Under the pieces are notes generated by a model. It was not told the DNA's origin, did no database searches, and saw only the letters and a program-made list of their open reading frames with translations. Positions 7,948-15,793 of a stretch of DNA of 64,000 nt are shown piece by piece. The stretch is taken from assembly GCF_013407595.1 (NCBI RefSeq), contig NZ_JABEKX010000002.1, positions 1 to 64,000 on the forward strand, written 5' to 3'. Both the position numbers and the translations under genes were made by a program. Numbering within the stretch: position 1 is the first letter of the stretch; each line of letters opens with the position of its first letter. This DNA comes from Lacticaseibacillus absianus. Lineage in GTDB: Bacteria; Bacillota; Bacilli; Lactobacillales; Lactobacillaceae.

Positions 7948-8808
7948 ATGCCAGTAGTATTAGACAGCAAAGACCTGGCTACCATTGACCAGGAGTTCAA
8001 GGCCGATTCTCAAGTCTGGGACGTGTTGACCCAGGGTGCCAAATCCATCACCGCAGCCGATTTTGTGGGCGCAAACGAAGTGCGGATCAACAAGATGAGT
8101 GGGTTCATGGACGCCACCCAGTACAAGCGAAACGGCGACAATGCACGCAATCAGATCTCTATCGAGAAAGAGACTGTCAAGTTGACCCATGAAGACTGGT
8201 TCGGTTACGACGTCGATCGTCTCGACCAGTCTGAAAGTGCTGCGCTGACCATCAACAATATCGTGACCGAGCACAAGCGCCTTGTGACTGTTCCACACCG
8301 CGACAAAGTTGCTATTCAGGCACTGTTCGACAACGCTGGCACTACCGTCGACACGGCAGCAACGGAAGACAATGTTCTCAGCCTGTACGACGCCGCGGAA
8401 GAGTACATGACCGACAATGAAGTACCAGGTGGTTATGTGATGTTCGTCAGCGCCGCCTTCTACCGGTTGCTGAAGAATGCGGCCAAGGTAGCGCGGTCTT
8501 TCACGACCAATCAGCAACAGCTTAACGGCATTGACCGTCGTGTAGCCATGCTTGACGGTGGAGTGCCGATCATTAAGGTGGCCAAGGAGCGCATCGCCGG
8601 TACTGAGATCGAGGACACGGTCCAGTTCATCGTGACTCCATTGACTGCCATCGCACCAATCGTCAAGTACGGGACGGTTGACACTGTGTCTGCTGACTCC
8701 GACCGTTCTGGCTACCGCGACACCATCAAGGGCCTGGACTACTACGATGCTATTGTGTTTGAAAACGCCAAGAAGGCTATTTACGTGAGTGCAGTCCCAA
8801 AAGCGTAA
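7948..8808 (+). CDS. Major capsid protein, short form
   Basis: 286 residues, with AAGGAGG upstream. Sequence and position directly after the scaffold are those of the A118-like major capsid family, expected to adopt the HK97 fold and form the head shell. The last codons read GTC CCA AAA GCG TAA and contain a canonical -1 slippery heptamer C CCA AAA at 8796-8802. Ribosomes that shift there skip the stop and continue into an Ig-like domain. A mixture of short and long capsid proteins is therefore expected, as known for Lactobacillus phage A2. Confidence 0.9.
   Translation: MPVVLDSKDLATIDQEFKADSQVWDVLTQGAKSITAADFVGANEVRINKMSGFMDATQYKRNGDNARNQISIEKETVKLTHEDWFGYDVDRLDQSESAALTINNIVTEHKRLVTVPHRDKVAIQALFDNAGTTVDTAATEDNVLSLYDAAEEYMTDNEVPGGYVMFVSAAFYRLLKNAAKVARSFTTNQQQLNGIDRRVAMLDGGVPIIKVAKERIAGTEIEDTVQFIVTPLTAIAPIVKYGTVDTVSADSDRSGYRDTIKGLDYYDAIVFENAKKAIYVSAVPKA
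8796..8802 (+). promoter_or_regulatory. -1 ribosomal frameshift heptamer in the major capsid gene
   Basis: The heptamer C CCA AAA is in the correct phase (X XXY YYZ), two codons before the stop. After slipping, reading resumes at 8802 in the frame of the Ig-like segment. A possible downstream stem pairs 8810-8816 with 8867-8873, starting seven bases after the heptamer; its stability is not tested. Confidence 0.8.
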
Positions 8809-9089
8809 CGCCGGCCCCTAAGCCAGCTACTGGTCTGACGATGAGCCAGGCTACGGCTAGCATGAAGGTCGGCGACACCAAGACAGTCACCGCGGCCGCT
8901 GACCCGGTAGACGCGGACGACGCGGCGGCGGTCAATGGCGCGATCACCTACGCTTCGAGCGATGAGGCGGTCGCCACAGTAGCAGCAGACGGTACTATCA
9001 CCGCGGTCGCTGAAGGCACTGCGAACATCACAGCGACCAGTGGCAGCTTCACCGCTAGCGTCAAGGTCACTGTCTCTGCAGCAGCTTAG
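8802..9089 (+). CDS. Ig-like (Big_2) extension of the major capsid protein
   Basis: Read in the -1 frame from 8802 to the stop at 9087. It gives a proline-rich linker ([13 protein letters not shown]) and one Big_2-type Ig-like domain with alternating beta-strand pattern ([13 protein letters not shown] ... [21 protein letters not shown]). An ATG at 8841 exists in this frame but has no good SD, and the frame is open back to the slippery site, so synthesis as an extension is far more likely. Such domains decorate capsid surfaces and bind carbohydrates weakly. Confidence 0.8.
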   Translation, partial: SVTPAPKPATGLTMSQATASMKVGDTKTVTAAADPVDADDAAAVNGAITYASSDEAVATVAADGTITAVAEGTANITATSGSFTASVKVTVSAAA

Positions 9090-9102
9090 GCGGTGATCAG
9101 AC

Positions 9103-9516
9103 ATGACGACCAAACTGTACGTCGACGCGCCTGAATACGTCGAGGCGATGCACGTCACGGCCGCGCCTGAGAACTACGAGGAGCTGGCCGCACTGGCCGG
9201 TCTGTACCTGGACGAGATCACTGCATTTCGCTATCAGATCAACAGCATCGACAGCGACCCGTTTGAGCTGCGCGTGACGCGCTTCAAGCGAGCCGTGATG
9301 TTGCAGATCAGGTACATGGCCGAGACCGGTATCACTTCATCTGCTGGCTATAAGGCTACACAGGCCCAATCGGTCAGCCAGTCGATCGGTGCGACCACGG
9401 TCTCTAAGACACTAGGAGAGACTGCAGCCAACGTCAGCGGGACGATCGTCTGCGATGATGCGCTGCGTGCGCTGTCTGGGACGGGGCTATTGTATCGGGG
9501 GGTGATGCACTTATGA
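9103..9516 (+). CDS. Head-tail connector / DNA packaging protein
   Basis: 137 residues just after the capsid gene, where siphoviruses encode the head completion adaptor (gp15 of SPP1 or gp6 of HK97 type). The N-terminal half is helical and acidic, as in that family; the second half is Ser/Thr-rich and ends with hydrophobic residues. Assignment rests on position and overall character. The end overlaps the next ATG by four bases. Confidence 0.65.
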   Translation: MTTKLYVDAPEYVEAMHVTAAPENYEELAALAGLYLDEITAFRYQINSIDSDPFELRVTRFKRAVMLQIRYMAETGITSSAGYKATQAQSVSQSIGATTVSKTLGETAANVSGTIVCDDALRALSGTGLLYRGVMHL

Positions 9517-9866
9517 GCACATTGCAACCCGATCAGGCCTGGCTACGTGACACCGTCACTGTCGAGAAGTACCTGGATGATGGCGACTACAATGTTGGCA
9601 AGTACGCGGATCCGGTGACTCTTGACTTAGTACGGGTCGACCTGACCAAGGACTACGCCGGAGTCGGTAATGATCGGACAATCACCGCCAATGCAACGGT
9701 GTTCCTGATTGCGCGATACACGACCAACTTCCCATCTGATATCGATGACAGTTGGCTCCGGGCGCGTTTGACCTACAAGGGCCATGAGTATTGCGTCAAG
9801 GACTGGTCGGATTATCAGGATCCAGACACCGGGGCGCCGTTCAGCATTGAGTTGAAGGTGATCTGA
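9513..9866 (+). CDS. Minor capsid protein 1-type (head-tail joining)
   Basis: 117 residues resembling the 'minor capsid protein 1' family of Listeria A118 and Lactobacillus phages, including the central DLVRVDLTKDYAG and the C-terminal CVKDWSDYQDP region. Likely a head-tail joining component. Start and stop codons overlap its neighbours, so translation is coupled through the block of three small minor capsid genes. Confidence 0.75.
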   Translation: MSTLQPDQAWLRDTVTVEKYLDDGDYNVGKYADPVTLDLVRVDLTKDYAGVGNDRTITANATVFLIARYTTNFPSDIDDSWLRARLTYKGHEYCVKDWSDYQDPDTGAPFSIELKVI

Positions 9867-10210
9867 TGACTGGTATCAAGGTGACGACTAACGTGGCTCG
9901 ATTGCGCAAGAAGGTCAGCCCAGCCTCATTTCGAGCAGGTCAACGTGCGTTGGCGAGCCAAGTCGGGATGGACTCCAATCGGTTCGTCCCAAAAGGGCCA
10001 CCGCAGGCGGGGCACTTGCGCTCATCGCAAGTGATCGCGGCCGACGCGTCCTTCGTTTCGTGGATGGCACCGTACGCAGCGAGGCAGTTCGATGCGCCGG
10101 CAGGTTGGCGATATACGACGCCGGGAACTGGTCCAAAGTGGACCGAGGTTGCAAAGGCGAAGTACACCGATAGCTGGATCAAGGCGCTTATGAAGGGAGC
10201 AGGACTGTAA
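9866..10210 (+). CDS. Minor capsid protein 2-type (tail terminator/joining)
   Basis: 114 residues matching the small minor capsid family with the 'FVPKGPPQAGHLRSS' segment and the aromatic, Pro-rich 'FDAPAGWRYTTPGTGPKW' stretch typical of phage HK97 gp10-like head-tail joining proteins. It starts within the previous stop (TGATG), and its stop overlaps the next start (TAATG). Confidence 0.75.
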   Translation: MTGIKVTTNVARLRKKVSPASFRAGQRALASQVGMDSNRFVPKGPPQAGHLRSSQVIAADASFVSWMAPYAARQFDAPAGWRYTTPGTGPKWTEVAKAKYTDSWIKALMKGAGL

Positions 10211-10608
10211 TGGACTTTGCAGAACGGCTGAGAGACAAAATCAATGCCCTTGGGCAACCAATCCAGACAATTCTGGGCACCCTGACCGAAAAAGAGTCAG
10301 CGGCCCTGACGACGATGCCTGGCGGCCAAGTCATCAGGTCATATATGGACGGCGAGATGGACAAACGACTGCAATACCAGTACGCCATCAAATGCCAGGC
10401 CGCCCGCAGTGCTGTCGCTAACGTGCAGCTGTGGGCGGTCACCAACCTGCTTGAAAGCTTGGAGACGGTGCCCAGCCGCGATGGGTCGTATCACTTCGAT
10501 AGCATCATGATCACCAGCCAGCCGGCTCAATCCAATGCGGATGAGGCCGGTTTTTATTACTGGACGGTCGACTTCTCGGCCGACCTGACAACCTTTAAGA
10601 AGGAGTGA
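10210..10608 (+). CDS. Minor capsid protein 3-type (tail completion)
   Basis: 132 residues of the third minor capsid family in the A118-type order. An N-terminal helix is followed by a beta-rich C-terminal half ending in the 'YYWTVDFSADLTTFKK' strand, the usual ending of tail-completion proteins. It lies immediately upstream of the major tail protein. Confidence 0.72.
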   Translation: MDFAERLRDKINALGQPIQTILGTLTEKESAALTTMPGGQVIRSYMDGEMDKRLQYQYAIKCQAARSAVANVQLWAVTNLLESLETVPSRDGSYHFDSIMITSQPAQSNADEAGFYYWTVDFSADLTTFKKE

Positions 10609-10613
10609 CAATA

Positions 10614-11069
10614 GTGAAACAGAAAAACGCAAAGCGACAGCACTTCATCGCACCGTGGACCAGTGATGAAGACAAGCCGGCAGAAGATGCGTACCTGCCA
10701 TTAGCGCACCAAATTCAGACGATCGAAGACGACTCGGATGAAGACACCGATGACTTCGGTGACTACGCCGGCGACGGCACGGCACAGACGATCCTAAACG
10801 GTCGCACTGAAAAGTGGACCTTCGAGGGCTACTACGATGCTGAGGATCCGGCACAGAAGTTGCTTGCCGATCTACGCCGCCAGGTTAACGACGACGATCG
10901 AAAGGTTTGGCATAAGATCGTCGAGACCAACGGCGATACGATCGAAGGGGTCGCCAAGGCAATGGAGATCAAGGCCGGGGGCGGGGACGCTACCGAGTAC
11001 GAAACCTTCGAAGGCCATCTGGACTATATCCAGACGCCGGAGGTGACGCCTGCCAGCCCAAAACCGTAG
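10614..11069 (+). CDS. Major tail (tube) protein, short form
   Basis: 151 residues from the GTG at 10614, with AAGGAG at 10600-10605; an in-frame GTG at 10605 lies inside that SD and is rejected. The protein is acidic and beta-rich, with the 'ETFEGHLDYIQTPEVTPA' ending seen in siphovirus tail-tube proteins. Hexamer rings of this protein build the tail tube. The gene ends AGC CCA AAA CCG TAG, which carries the same slippery heptamer as the capsid gene, so a longer form with an Ig-like domain is expected. Confidence 0.88.
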   Translation: MKQKNAKRQHFIAPWTSDEDKPAEDAYLPLAHQIQTIEDDSDEDTDDFGDYAGDGTAQTILNGRTEKWTFEGYYDAEDPAQKLLADLRRQVNDDDRKVWHKIVETNGDTIEGVAKAMEIKAGGGDATEYETFEGHLDYIQTPEVTPASPKP

Positions 11070-11094
11070 CGGTGTCGGGGGTGACCCTGGCACC
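11057..11094 (+). promoter_or_regulatory. -1 frameshift site with stimulatory hairpin in the major tail gene
   Basis: C CCA AAA at 11057-11063 is in the correct phase. Seven bases downstream lies a 10-base-pair hairpin with a GTGA loop: GGTGTC at 11071-11076 pairs with GGCACC at 11089-11094, and GGGG at 11077-11080 with CCCT at 11085-11088. Heptamer, spacer and stem are the classical elements of bacterial -1 frameshifting. Confidence 0.85.
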
Positions 11095-11341
11095 GACCAC
11101 GACTAGTCTCGAAGTCGGCAAGACCGCTGACGTCGTAGTGACAATCGCGCCGCTAGACGCTACGGACAAGACGGTCACCGCCAAGTCTGCGGATGAGTCT
11201 AAGGTGACGGCTGCTGTGACTGGCACCACGGTCACACTGACCGGCGTGGCCGCGACTGATACGCCGGTATCGGTGACGGTGACGGTTGGCGGTAAGACCG
11301 CGACGGTTGCAGTCACCGTGATCGCGCCAACCGAAGGCTAA
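11063..11341 (+). CDS. Ig-like (Big_2) extension of the major tail protein
   Basis: Read in the -1 frame from 11063, it gives a short linker and one Big_2-type Ig-like domain (VTLAPTTTSLEVGKTADV ... TVTVGGKTATVAVTV), 92 residues in all. The frame is open back to the slippery heptamer and has no SD-backed start of its own. It would protrude from the tail tube surface on a fraction of subunits. Confidence 0.82.
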   Translation, partial: TVAVSGVTLAPTTTSLEVGKTADVVVTIAPLDATDKTVTAKSADESKVTAAVTGTTVTLTGVAATDTPVSVTVTVGGKTATVAVTVIAPTEG

Positions 11342-11403
11342 TTTGATTCGCGTCGCCACATGAAAGACATAGTACGGGCTGCGGCCCGGGCGGCGCATTG
11401 CAC

Positions 11404-11435
11404 AGCGGTGAGAGATAACTCTCACCGCTTTTTTT
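11404..11435 (+). terminator. Strong terminator inside the tail operon
   Basis: A perfect 11-base-pair hairpin (AGCGGTGAGAG / CTCTCACCGCT, loop ATAA) followed by seven T. It separates the major tail gene from the tail chaperone genes, whose SD (AGGAGG) follows at once. It probably lowers transcription of the downstream minor tail genes relative to head and tube proteins. Confidence 0.85.
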
Positions 11436-11448
11436 AGGAGGAATACTC

Positions 11449-11919
11449 ATGACTGAACGCTTACTTATTGATTCCAGTGTCATCGCAATCCCGATCGGCG
11501 TCCGCGACAAGGAGGACCCGGAAAAGGTCCATGACTATACGCTGCATTACGACATCAGTGACTCGGCTGTCAAAGATCTCAAGTCTCGTCAGGCTGTCAC
11601 TGACAAGGCGCTGGCTGACATCCGCGCCAAGTACAATGCGGTTCTTGGCGATGACGGCGAGGTCACTGATGACAACTTGTCCGATGCTATTGCGGGTATT
11701 GGCGAAGTCATGCGCGCGCAGTTCGACGCCGACTACGGAACGGGCGAGTACGACAAGGTGGTTGAGCTCGGCGGAGGCAACAGCGTCATCAACATGATGG
11801 ACCTATATCAACAGGTCAACGATTTCGTGGGTGCGCGGCTTGATCAGAAATTTGAGAAGCTCAACAAGCAGTCTGCCAATCGCCAGGCCAAGTATTTCAA
11901 GAAGCACGGCAAGAAGTAA
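11449..11919 (+). CDS. Tail assembly chaperone (gpG-like)
   Basis: 156 residues, mixed helical, ending in a basic tail (KYFKKHGKK). It lies between tube protein and tape measure, where siphoviruses encode the chaperones that coat the tape measure. In many phages a frameshift joins this ORF to the next, but here both ORFs lie in the same frame with a stop between them, so two separate proteins are expected. SD AGGAGG. Confidence 0.75.
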   Translation: MTERLLIDSSVIAIPIGVRDKEDPEKVHDYTLHYDISDSAVKDLKSRQAVTDKALADIRAKYNAVLGDDGEVTDDNLSDAIAGIGEVMRAQFDADYGTGEYDKVVELGGGNSVINMMDLYQQVNDFVGARLDQKFEKLNKQSANRQAKYFKKHGKK

Positions 11920-11931
11920 TGGGGTGATTGC

Positions 11932-12525
11932 ATGTTCCGTCTCTATGAAGACCTGCCCGACAGTGTCGCGGTAGGCGGAACGATGTATCACTTGAATCTC
12001 GACTTTGCGAACGTGCTGCTAGCCTTCGACGCGCTGCAGGACAAAGAGATGACGAGCCATGACCGACTGGAGACGGCATTGATGCTGATGGCGGGTGAGG
12101 ACCTGCCAGACCTCGAGGACTGGCCTGACCTGTGGGACGCCATCACAGGGGTACTCCGGGCGGAGGATGTTCACGCGGTCGAATACGACCAAAACGGCGA
12201 TCCGATGCCGCAGCACATCCAGCAACGTAAGCCGGACTTTGACTTTGGCCAAGACGCGCAGCTTATCTACGCGGCGTTCTGGCAGACGTATGGGCTCGAC
12301 CTTTTTGAGCAGCGGGGCCAGATGCACTGGTACAAATTTCAATCCCTACTGGCTGGGTTGCCCGATGACACGAAGTTCAGCCGTGTTCGGCAGATCCGCG
12401 GTACCAAGTTGTCCGATATCAAAGACAAAAAGGAGCGCGCCGAAATGGCGAAGCTCAAACGAGAGGTGGCGCTAGTCGCAGTCGAAGACGGCGAAGAGGA
12501 AGGAGGTGACGCATATGGCAGCTGA
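11932..12525 (+). CDS. Gp15-type tail assembly protein
   Basis: 197 residues of the bacteriophage Gp15 family: it opens MFRLYEDLPDSV and has the central helical region and the 'MHWYKFQSLLAGLPDDTKF' block conserved in Gp15 of A118-like phages. The C-terminus is highly charged. It plays the second chaperone role (gpT position) before the tape measure. GGGGTGA serves as SD, and the gene overlaps the start of the tape measure gene. Confidence 0.85.
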   Translation: MFRLYEDLPDSVAVGGTMYHLNLDFANVLLAFDALQDKEMTSHDRLETALMLMAGEDLPDLEDWPDLWDAITGVLRAEDVHAVEYDQNGDPMPQHIQQRKPDFDFGQDAQLIYAAFWQTYGLDLFEQRGQMHWYKFQSLLAGLPDDTKFSRVRQIRGTKLSDIKDKKERAEMAKLKREVALVAVEDGEEEGGDAYGS

Positions 12526-15500
12526 TGGGACAGTGAAGATCCTGATTCAAGCCGACGGCAAGGAGGCCATCGGCTCAGTCGACGACCTGGTCACCAGACT
12601 GGATGGCATCGGCGGCGCCGGTCGAAAGGCTGGCGGGATCCTCAAGAGCGTGCTCGGAGCCAATTTAATCAGCAGCGCCATTACAACTGGTATCAGTGCT
12701 ATCAAGGATGGCCTTGTCAGCATGGCCGGTGATCTTAGCTCAGCCAGCGCCACTTGGCAGACCTTCAACGCCAATATGAAAAACATCGGCATGCCAGACC
12801 AGGAGATCAAGTCGACGACGAAGCAACTGCAAAAGTTTGCTCAGGCGACGATCTACTCATCATCTGACATGGCGACCACATTCAGCCAGCTTCGGGCTGT
12901 CGGCACCAAGAACACCACGCAGCTGATCAAGGGCTTTGGCGGTCTTGCCGCCGCGGCAGAGAACCCCGGGCAGGCCATGAAGACGTTAAGTCAGCAGGCC
13001 ACGCAGATGGCCGCCAAGCCTAAGGTCCAATGGGAAGACTTCAAGCTGATGCTTGAGCAAACACCTGCAGGGATCGCGGCGGTCGCTAAGACCATGGGCA
13101 AGTCCACGAGCCAACTGATCACCGACATTCAGGCTGGCAAGGTATCGACGCAGAGCTTCTTCGATGCGATCAACAAGGCCGGTAACGCACCGGGCTTCCA
13201 AAAGATGGCGACGCAGTACAAGACCGTTGGTCAAGCGACTGACGGGTTGCGAGAGACTCTGACCAACCAGTTGCTGCCTTCCTTCAATAAGGTCAACAGT
13301 GCTCTGATCGGGGTGATCTCCAAAATGGTCGACGCAGTCGGCGAAATGGACTTCACCGGTCTGGCTAACGCGACTGTCACGGCACTTGATGCAGTCGCCA
13401 ACGCAATCGCCTTCGTCTCGCGGCACGCAGATGAACTCAAGGCTGCGGCCGTTGCAGTGGCGACCTTTCTGATTGCGTTCAAAGCAATCAAGATGGTCAC
13501 TAACTTCAAGAAGTCGATCGCAGACACAGCCACTGTGCTGAAGGCATTTCAGGCGGCGCTTGGAGTCGGACCTTGGGGTATACTGGCGGCTGCCATAGCG
13601 GCGATTGTCGTTGGTCTGACCTACTTTTTCACTAAGACTAAGACGGGTCAGGTACTATGGGCGAAGTTTGTCGCATGGATCAAGAAGGCTGGGTCGGTTT
13701 TCGCTGCGGTCGGTAACTCGATCAAGCAACTAATTGCGGCTGGCTTGGCAAAGCTGGCACCGATAGCCTCAGCTGTTGGAGCGGCATTTGCCAAGCTTGG
13801 ACCCTTCTTCAAAGCAGTGGGTGTGGCGATCTCTGGACTCGTGAGCACCGGGTTGTCGAAGCTGGTAGCGTGGTTCGCCCAGCTGTCGAATAGCACCGGC
13901 AAGCTTATGTCTGGAGGTATGGCCAAACTTGGACCGCTCATGGCGAGTCTGGGTGCTGCCGTCCAGAAGCTAATGGCTGCTGGTTTGAGCCGTCTTGGGC
14001 CTTTGCTGGATTCCATGGGAGGTGCCTTCGGTAAGGCTGGCGCCCTCATCGGCCCATTGATCAGCATCCTGACCAAGCTTGGTCTGGCTGCGGTCGGTAT
14101 CAGTGGTCCCTGGGGTATGGTCATTAGTATGGTTGCCTCGTTTCTCGGAATGTGGGCGAAGACTGGCCAGCTGAACGCGGACGGTATCACGGCCGTATTC
14201 GATAAGCTGACCAGTAATATCGAAAGCGTATCAGGGGCCATTAGCAAGTATCTACCGCAGATCGTGACGATTGGGACCGACCTGCTGGTCAAGCTGATCG
14301 ACGGTATTACGGCTGCATTGCCACAGCTTGTGACGGCAGCCACCGACATTATCACGGGGCTCGCCGAGGCTCTGTCCAAGGCGCTACCGGCGCTCGTAGA
14401 TGCGGGCACCCAGATACTCCTGATGGTCGTCCAGGCGATTGTCACGGCGCTGCCACAGCTGGTGACAGCTGCCTTAGCAATCGTCACCGGCCTGCTTGAC
14501 GCCGTGATCGGTGCACTCCCAACTCTGGTCGATGCAGGGGTCCAGATCCTCACCGCGGTGATCCAGGGCATCGTTGCGGTGCTGCCAATGTTACTGAGTG
14601 CGGCGCTACAGATCATCATGGGAATCGTCAAAGGGCTTGTCGCTGCATTACCCGTGATTATTAGCGCAGGGCTACAGATCATCACTGCTCTCGTTCATGG
14701 ATTGATCACGATGCTACCTGCGATCATCTCGGCAGCCATTCAGATCCTGATGGCACTAGTCAACGGCCTCATGGCCGCGCTGCCGGCACTGCTCCAAGCC
14801 GCCGTGCAAATCATCTTGTCACTGGCTGGTGCGCTGATTGACGCTCTGCCCCAAATCATTGATGCGGGGATCAAGCTCTTGCTTGCGCTGATCGAAGGAC
14901 TGATCTCAATTCTGCCAGCTTTGATCGATGCGGCGCTAAAGCTGGTAATGGCCTTGGCGGGTGCATTGATCGATAATCTTCCAAAGATCATCGCGGCCGG
15001 TATCAAGCTCCTGACGGCCCTGATCAGTGGGCTGATCAAGATGATCCCGGCGCTGATCAACGGTGCCTTGCAGATCATCATTGCCCTCGCTGGTGCCCTA
15101 ATCAAAAATGCGCCGCGGATCCTTGCGGCTGGGGTCAAGCTGATCGCGGCTCTGATCAAAGGACTGCTTCAACTGCTCGGCCAAGTTGGCGGTGCTGCGA
15201 CTAAGCTAGGATCTAAGGTCATCAAAGCCATCGCGGACAAAGGCAAAGATATGCTCAATGCCGGCGTTGACTTCGTCAAGGGCTTCATTGGCGGCATTGG
15301 AAAAATGGCCGGTAAGGTCTGGGACGCAGCTAAGGATATCGGTAAGAAGGCGGTCGACGGCGTCAAAAAGTTCTTGCACATCGGCTCGCCTTCACGTGTC
15401 ATGCGGCAGATGGGTGTCTGGACCGGGCAAGGCTTCACGAATGGTATCAAGGACATGCTGCCGAAGGTTTCGAGCATGTCCGACAAGATGGCTGCTGCCG

Positions 15501-15793
15501 CGATGTTTGATACCCCCGATGTGTCGCTGGGGGCGATTACTGGGCGCTCTGGCGCGCTGCGGGCCGAGCAACTGATCGGCAGCATGAATCAGCGCGTGCC
15601 GAGTGCCCAGACCATCAACAACTACAAAACGAATCAGATAAGTGCTGAATCACGGATAATTGAAGTTCATGTTCATGCGATCCTTGACAAGCATGAGCTT
15701 GCGCAGGAGATGACTGCTCCGATAAGGGTTAATATCGACCGTGCTAATCGATTGAAAGAAATTGCGAAAGGAAAACGACGAAATGACCTTTAA
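12515..15793 (+). CDS. Tail tape measure protein with 22-residue hydrophobic repeats
   Basis: About 1092 residues; it sets tail length and probably forms the DNA channel at injection. The ATG at 12515 has AGGAGGTG correctly placed; an in-frame GTG at 12506 lies in the SD. Residues ~70-260 resemble the conserved tape-measure N-terminal domain. Several Gly/Ala-rich hydrophobic segments follow. Between roughly 14252 and 15180 run fourteen tandem 22-residue units of the type LPxLVxAAxxIIxGLxxALxx, alternating AA and AG at the centre. The C-terminus includes 'HIGSPSRVMRQMG', common in tape measure proteins. No lytic domain was recognised. The last ~150 bases are AT-richer than the rest. Confidence 0.93.
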   Translation: MAADGTVKILIQADGKEAIGSVDDLVTRLDGIGGAGRKAGGILKSVLGANLISSAITTGISAIKDGLVSMAGDLSSASATWQTFNANMKNIGMPDQEIKSTTKQLQKFAQATIYSSSDMATTFSQLRAVGTKNTTQLIKGFGGLAAAAENPGQAMKTLSQQATQMAAKPKVQWEDFKLMLEQTPAGIAAVAKTMGKSTSQLITDIQAGKVSTQSFFDAINKAGNAPGFQKMATQYKTVGQATDGLRETLTNQLLPSFNKVNSALIGVISKMVDAVGEMDFTGLANATVTALDAVANAIAFVSRHADELKAAAVAVATFLIAFKAIKMVTNFKKSIADTATVLKAFQAALGVGPWGILAAAIAAIVVGLTYFFTKTKTGQVLWAKFVAWIKKAGSVFAAVGNSIKQLIAAGLAKLAPIASAVGAAFAKLGPFFKAVGVAISGLVSTGLSKLVAWFAQLSNSTGKLMSGGMAKLGPLMASLGAAVQKLMAAGLSRLGPLLDSMGGAFGKAGALIGPLISILTKLGLAAVGISGPWGMVISMVASFLGMWAKTGQLNADGITAVFDKLTSNIESVSGAISKYLPQIVTIGTDLLVKLIDGITAALPQLVTAATDIITGLAEALSKALPALVDAGTQILLMVVQAIVTALPQLVTAALAIVTGLLDAVIGALPTLVDAGVQILTAVIQGIVAVLPMLLSAALQIIMGIVKGLVAALPVIISAGLQIITALVHGLITMLPAIISAAIQILMALVNGLMAALPALLQAAVQIILSLAGALIDALPQIIDAGIKLLLALIEGLISILPALIDAALKLVMALAGALIDNLPKIIAAGIKLLTALISGLIKMIPALINGALQIIIALAGALIKNAPRILAAGVKLIAALIKGLLQLLGQVGGAATKLGSKVIKAIADKGKDMLNAGVDFVKGFIGGIGKMAGKVWDAAKDIGKKAVDGVKKFLHIGSPSRVMRQMGVWTGQGFTNGIKDMLPKVSSMSDKMAAAAMFDTPDVSLGAITGRSGALRAEQLIGSMNQRVPSAQTINNYKTNQISAESRIIEVHVHAILDKHELAQEMTAPIRVNIDRANRLKEIAKGKRRNDL
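14252..15180 (+). repeat. Tandem 66-base coding repeats in the tape measure gene
   Basis: Fourteen degenerate 66-base (22-residue) units coding for amphipathic hydrophobic helices. DNA identity between units is moderate, protein periodicity is clear. The 44-residue super-period (AA unit followed by AG unit) suggests duplication of pairs. Confidence 0.8.

Noticed and set aside
8841-9089. Stand-alone Ig-like gene starting at ATG 8841
   Set aside because: No SD at this ATG; the frame is open back to an in-phase slippery heptamer in the capsid gene.
11917-11934. Frameshift fusion of the two tail chaperone ORFs (gpG-gpT type)
   Set aside because: Both ORFs lie in the same reading frame with a stop codon between them, and no slippery heptamer was seen.
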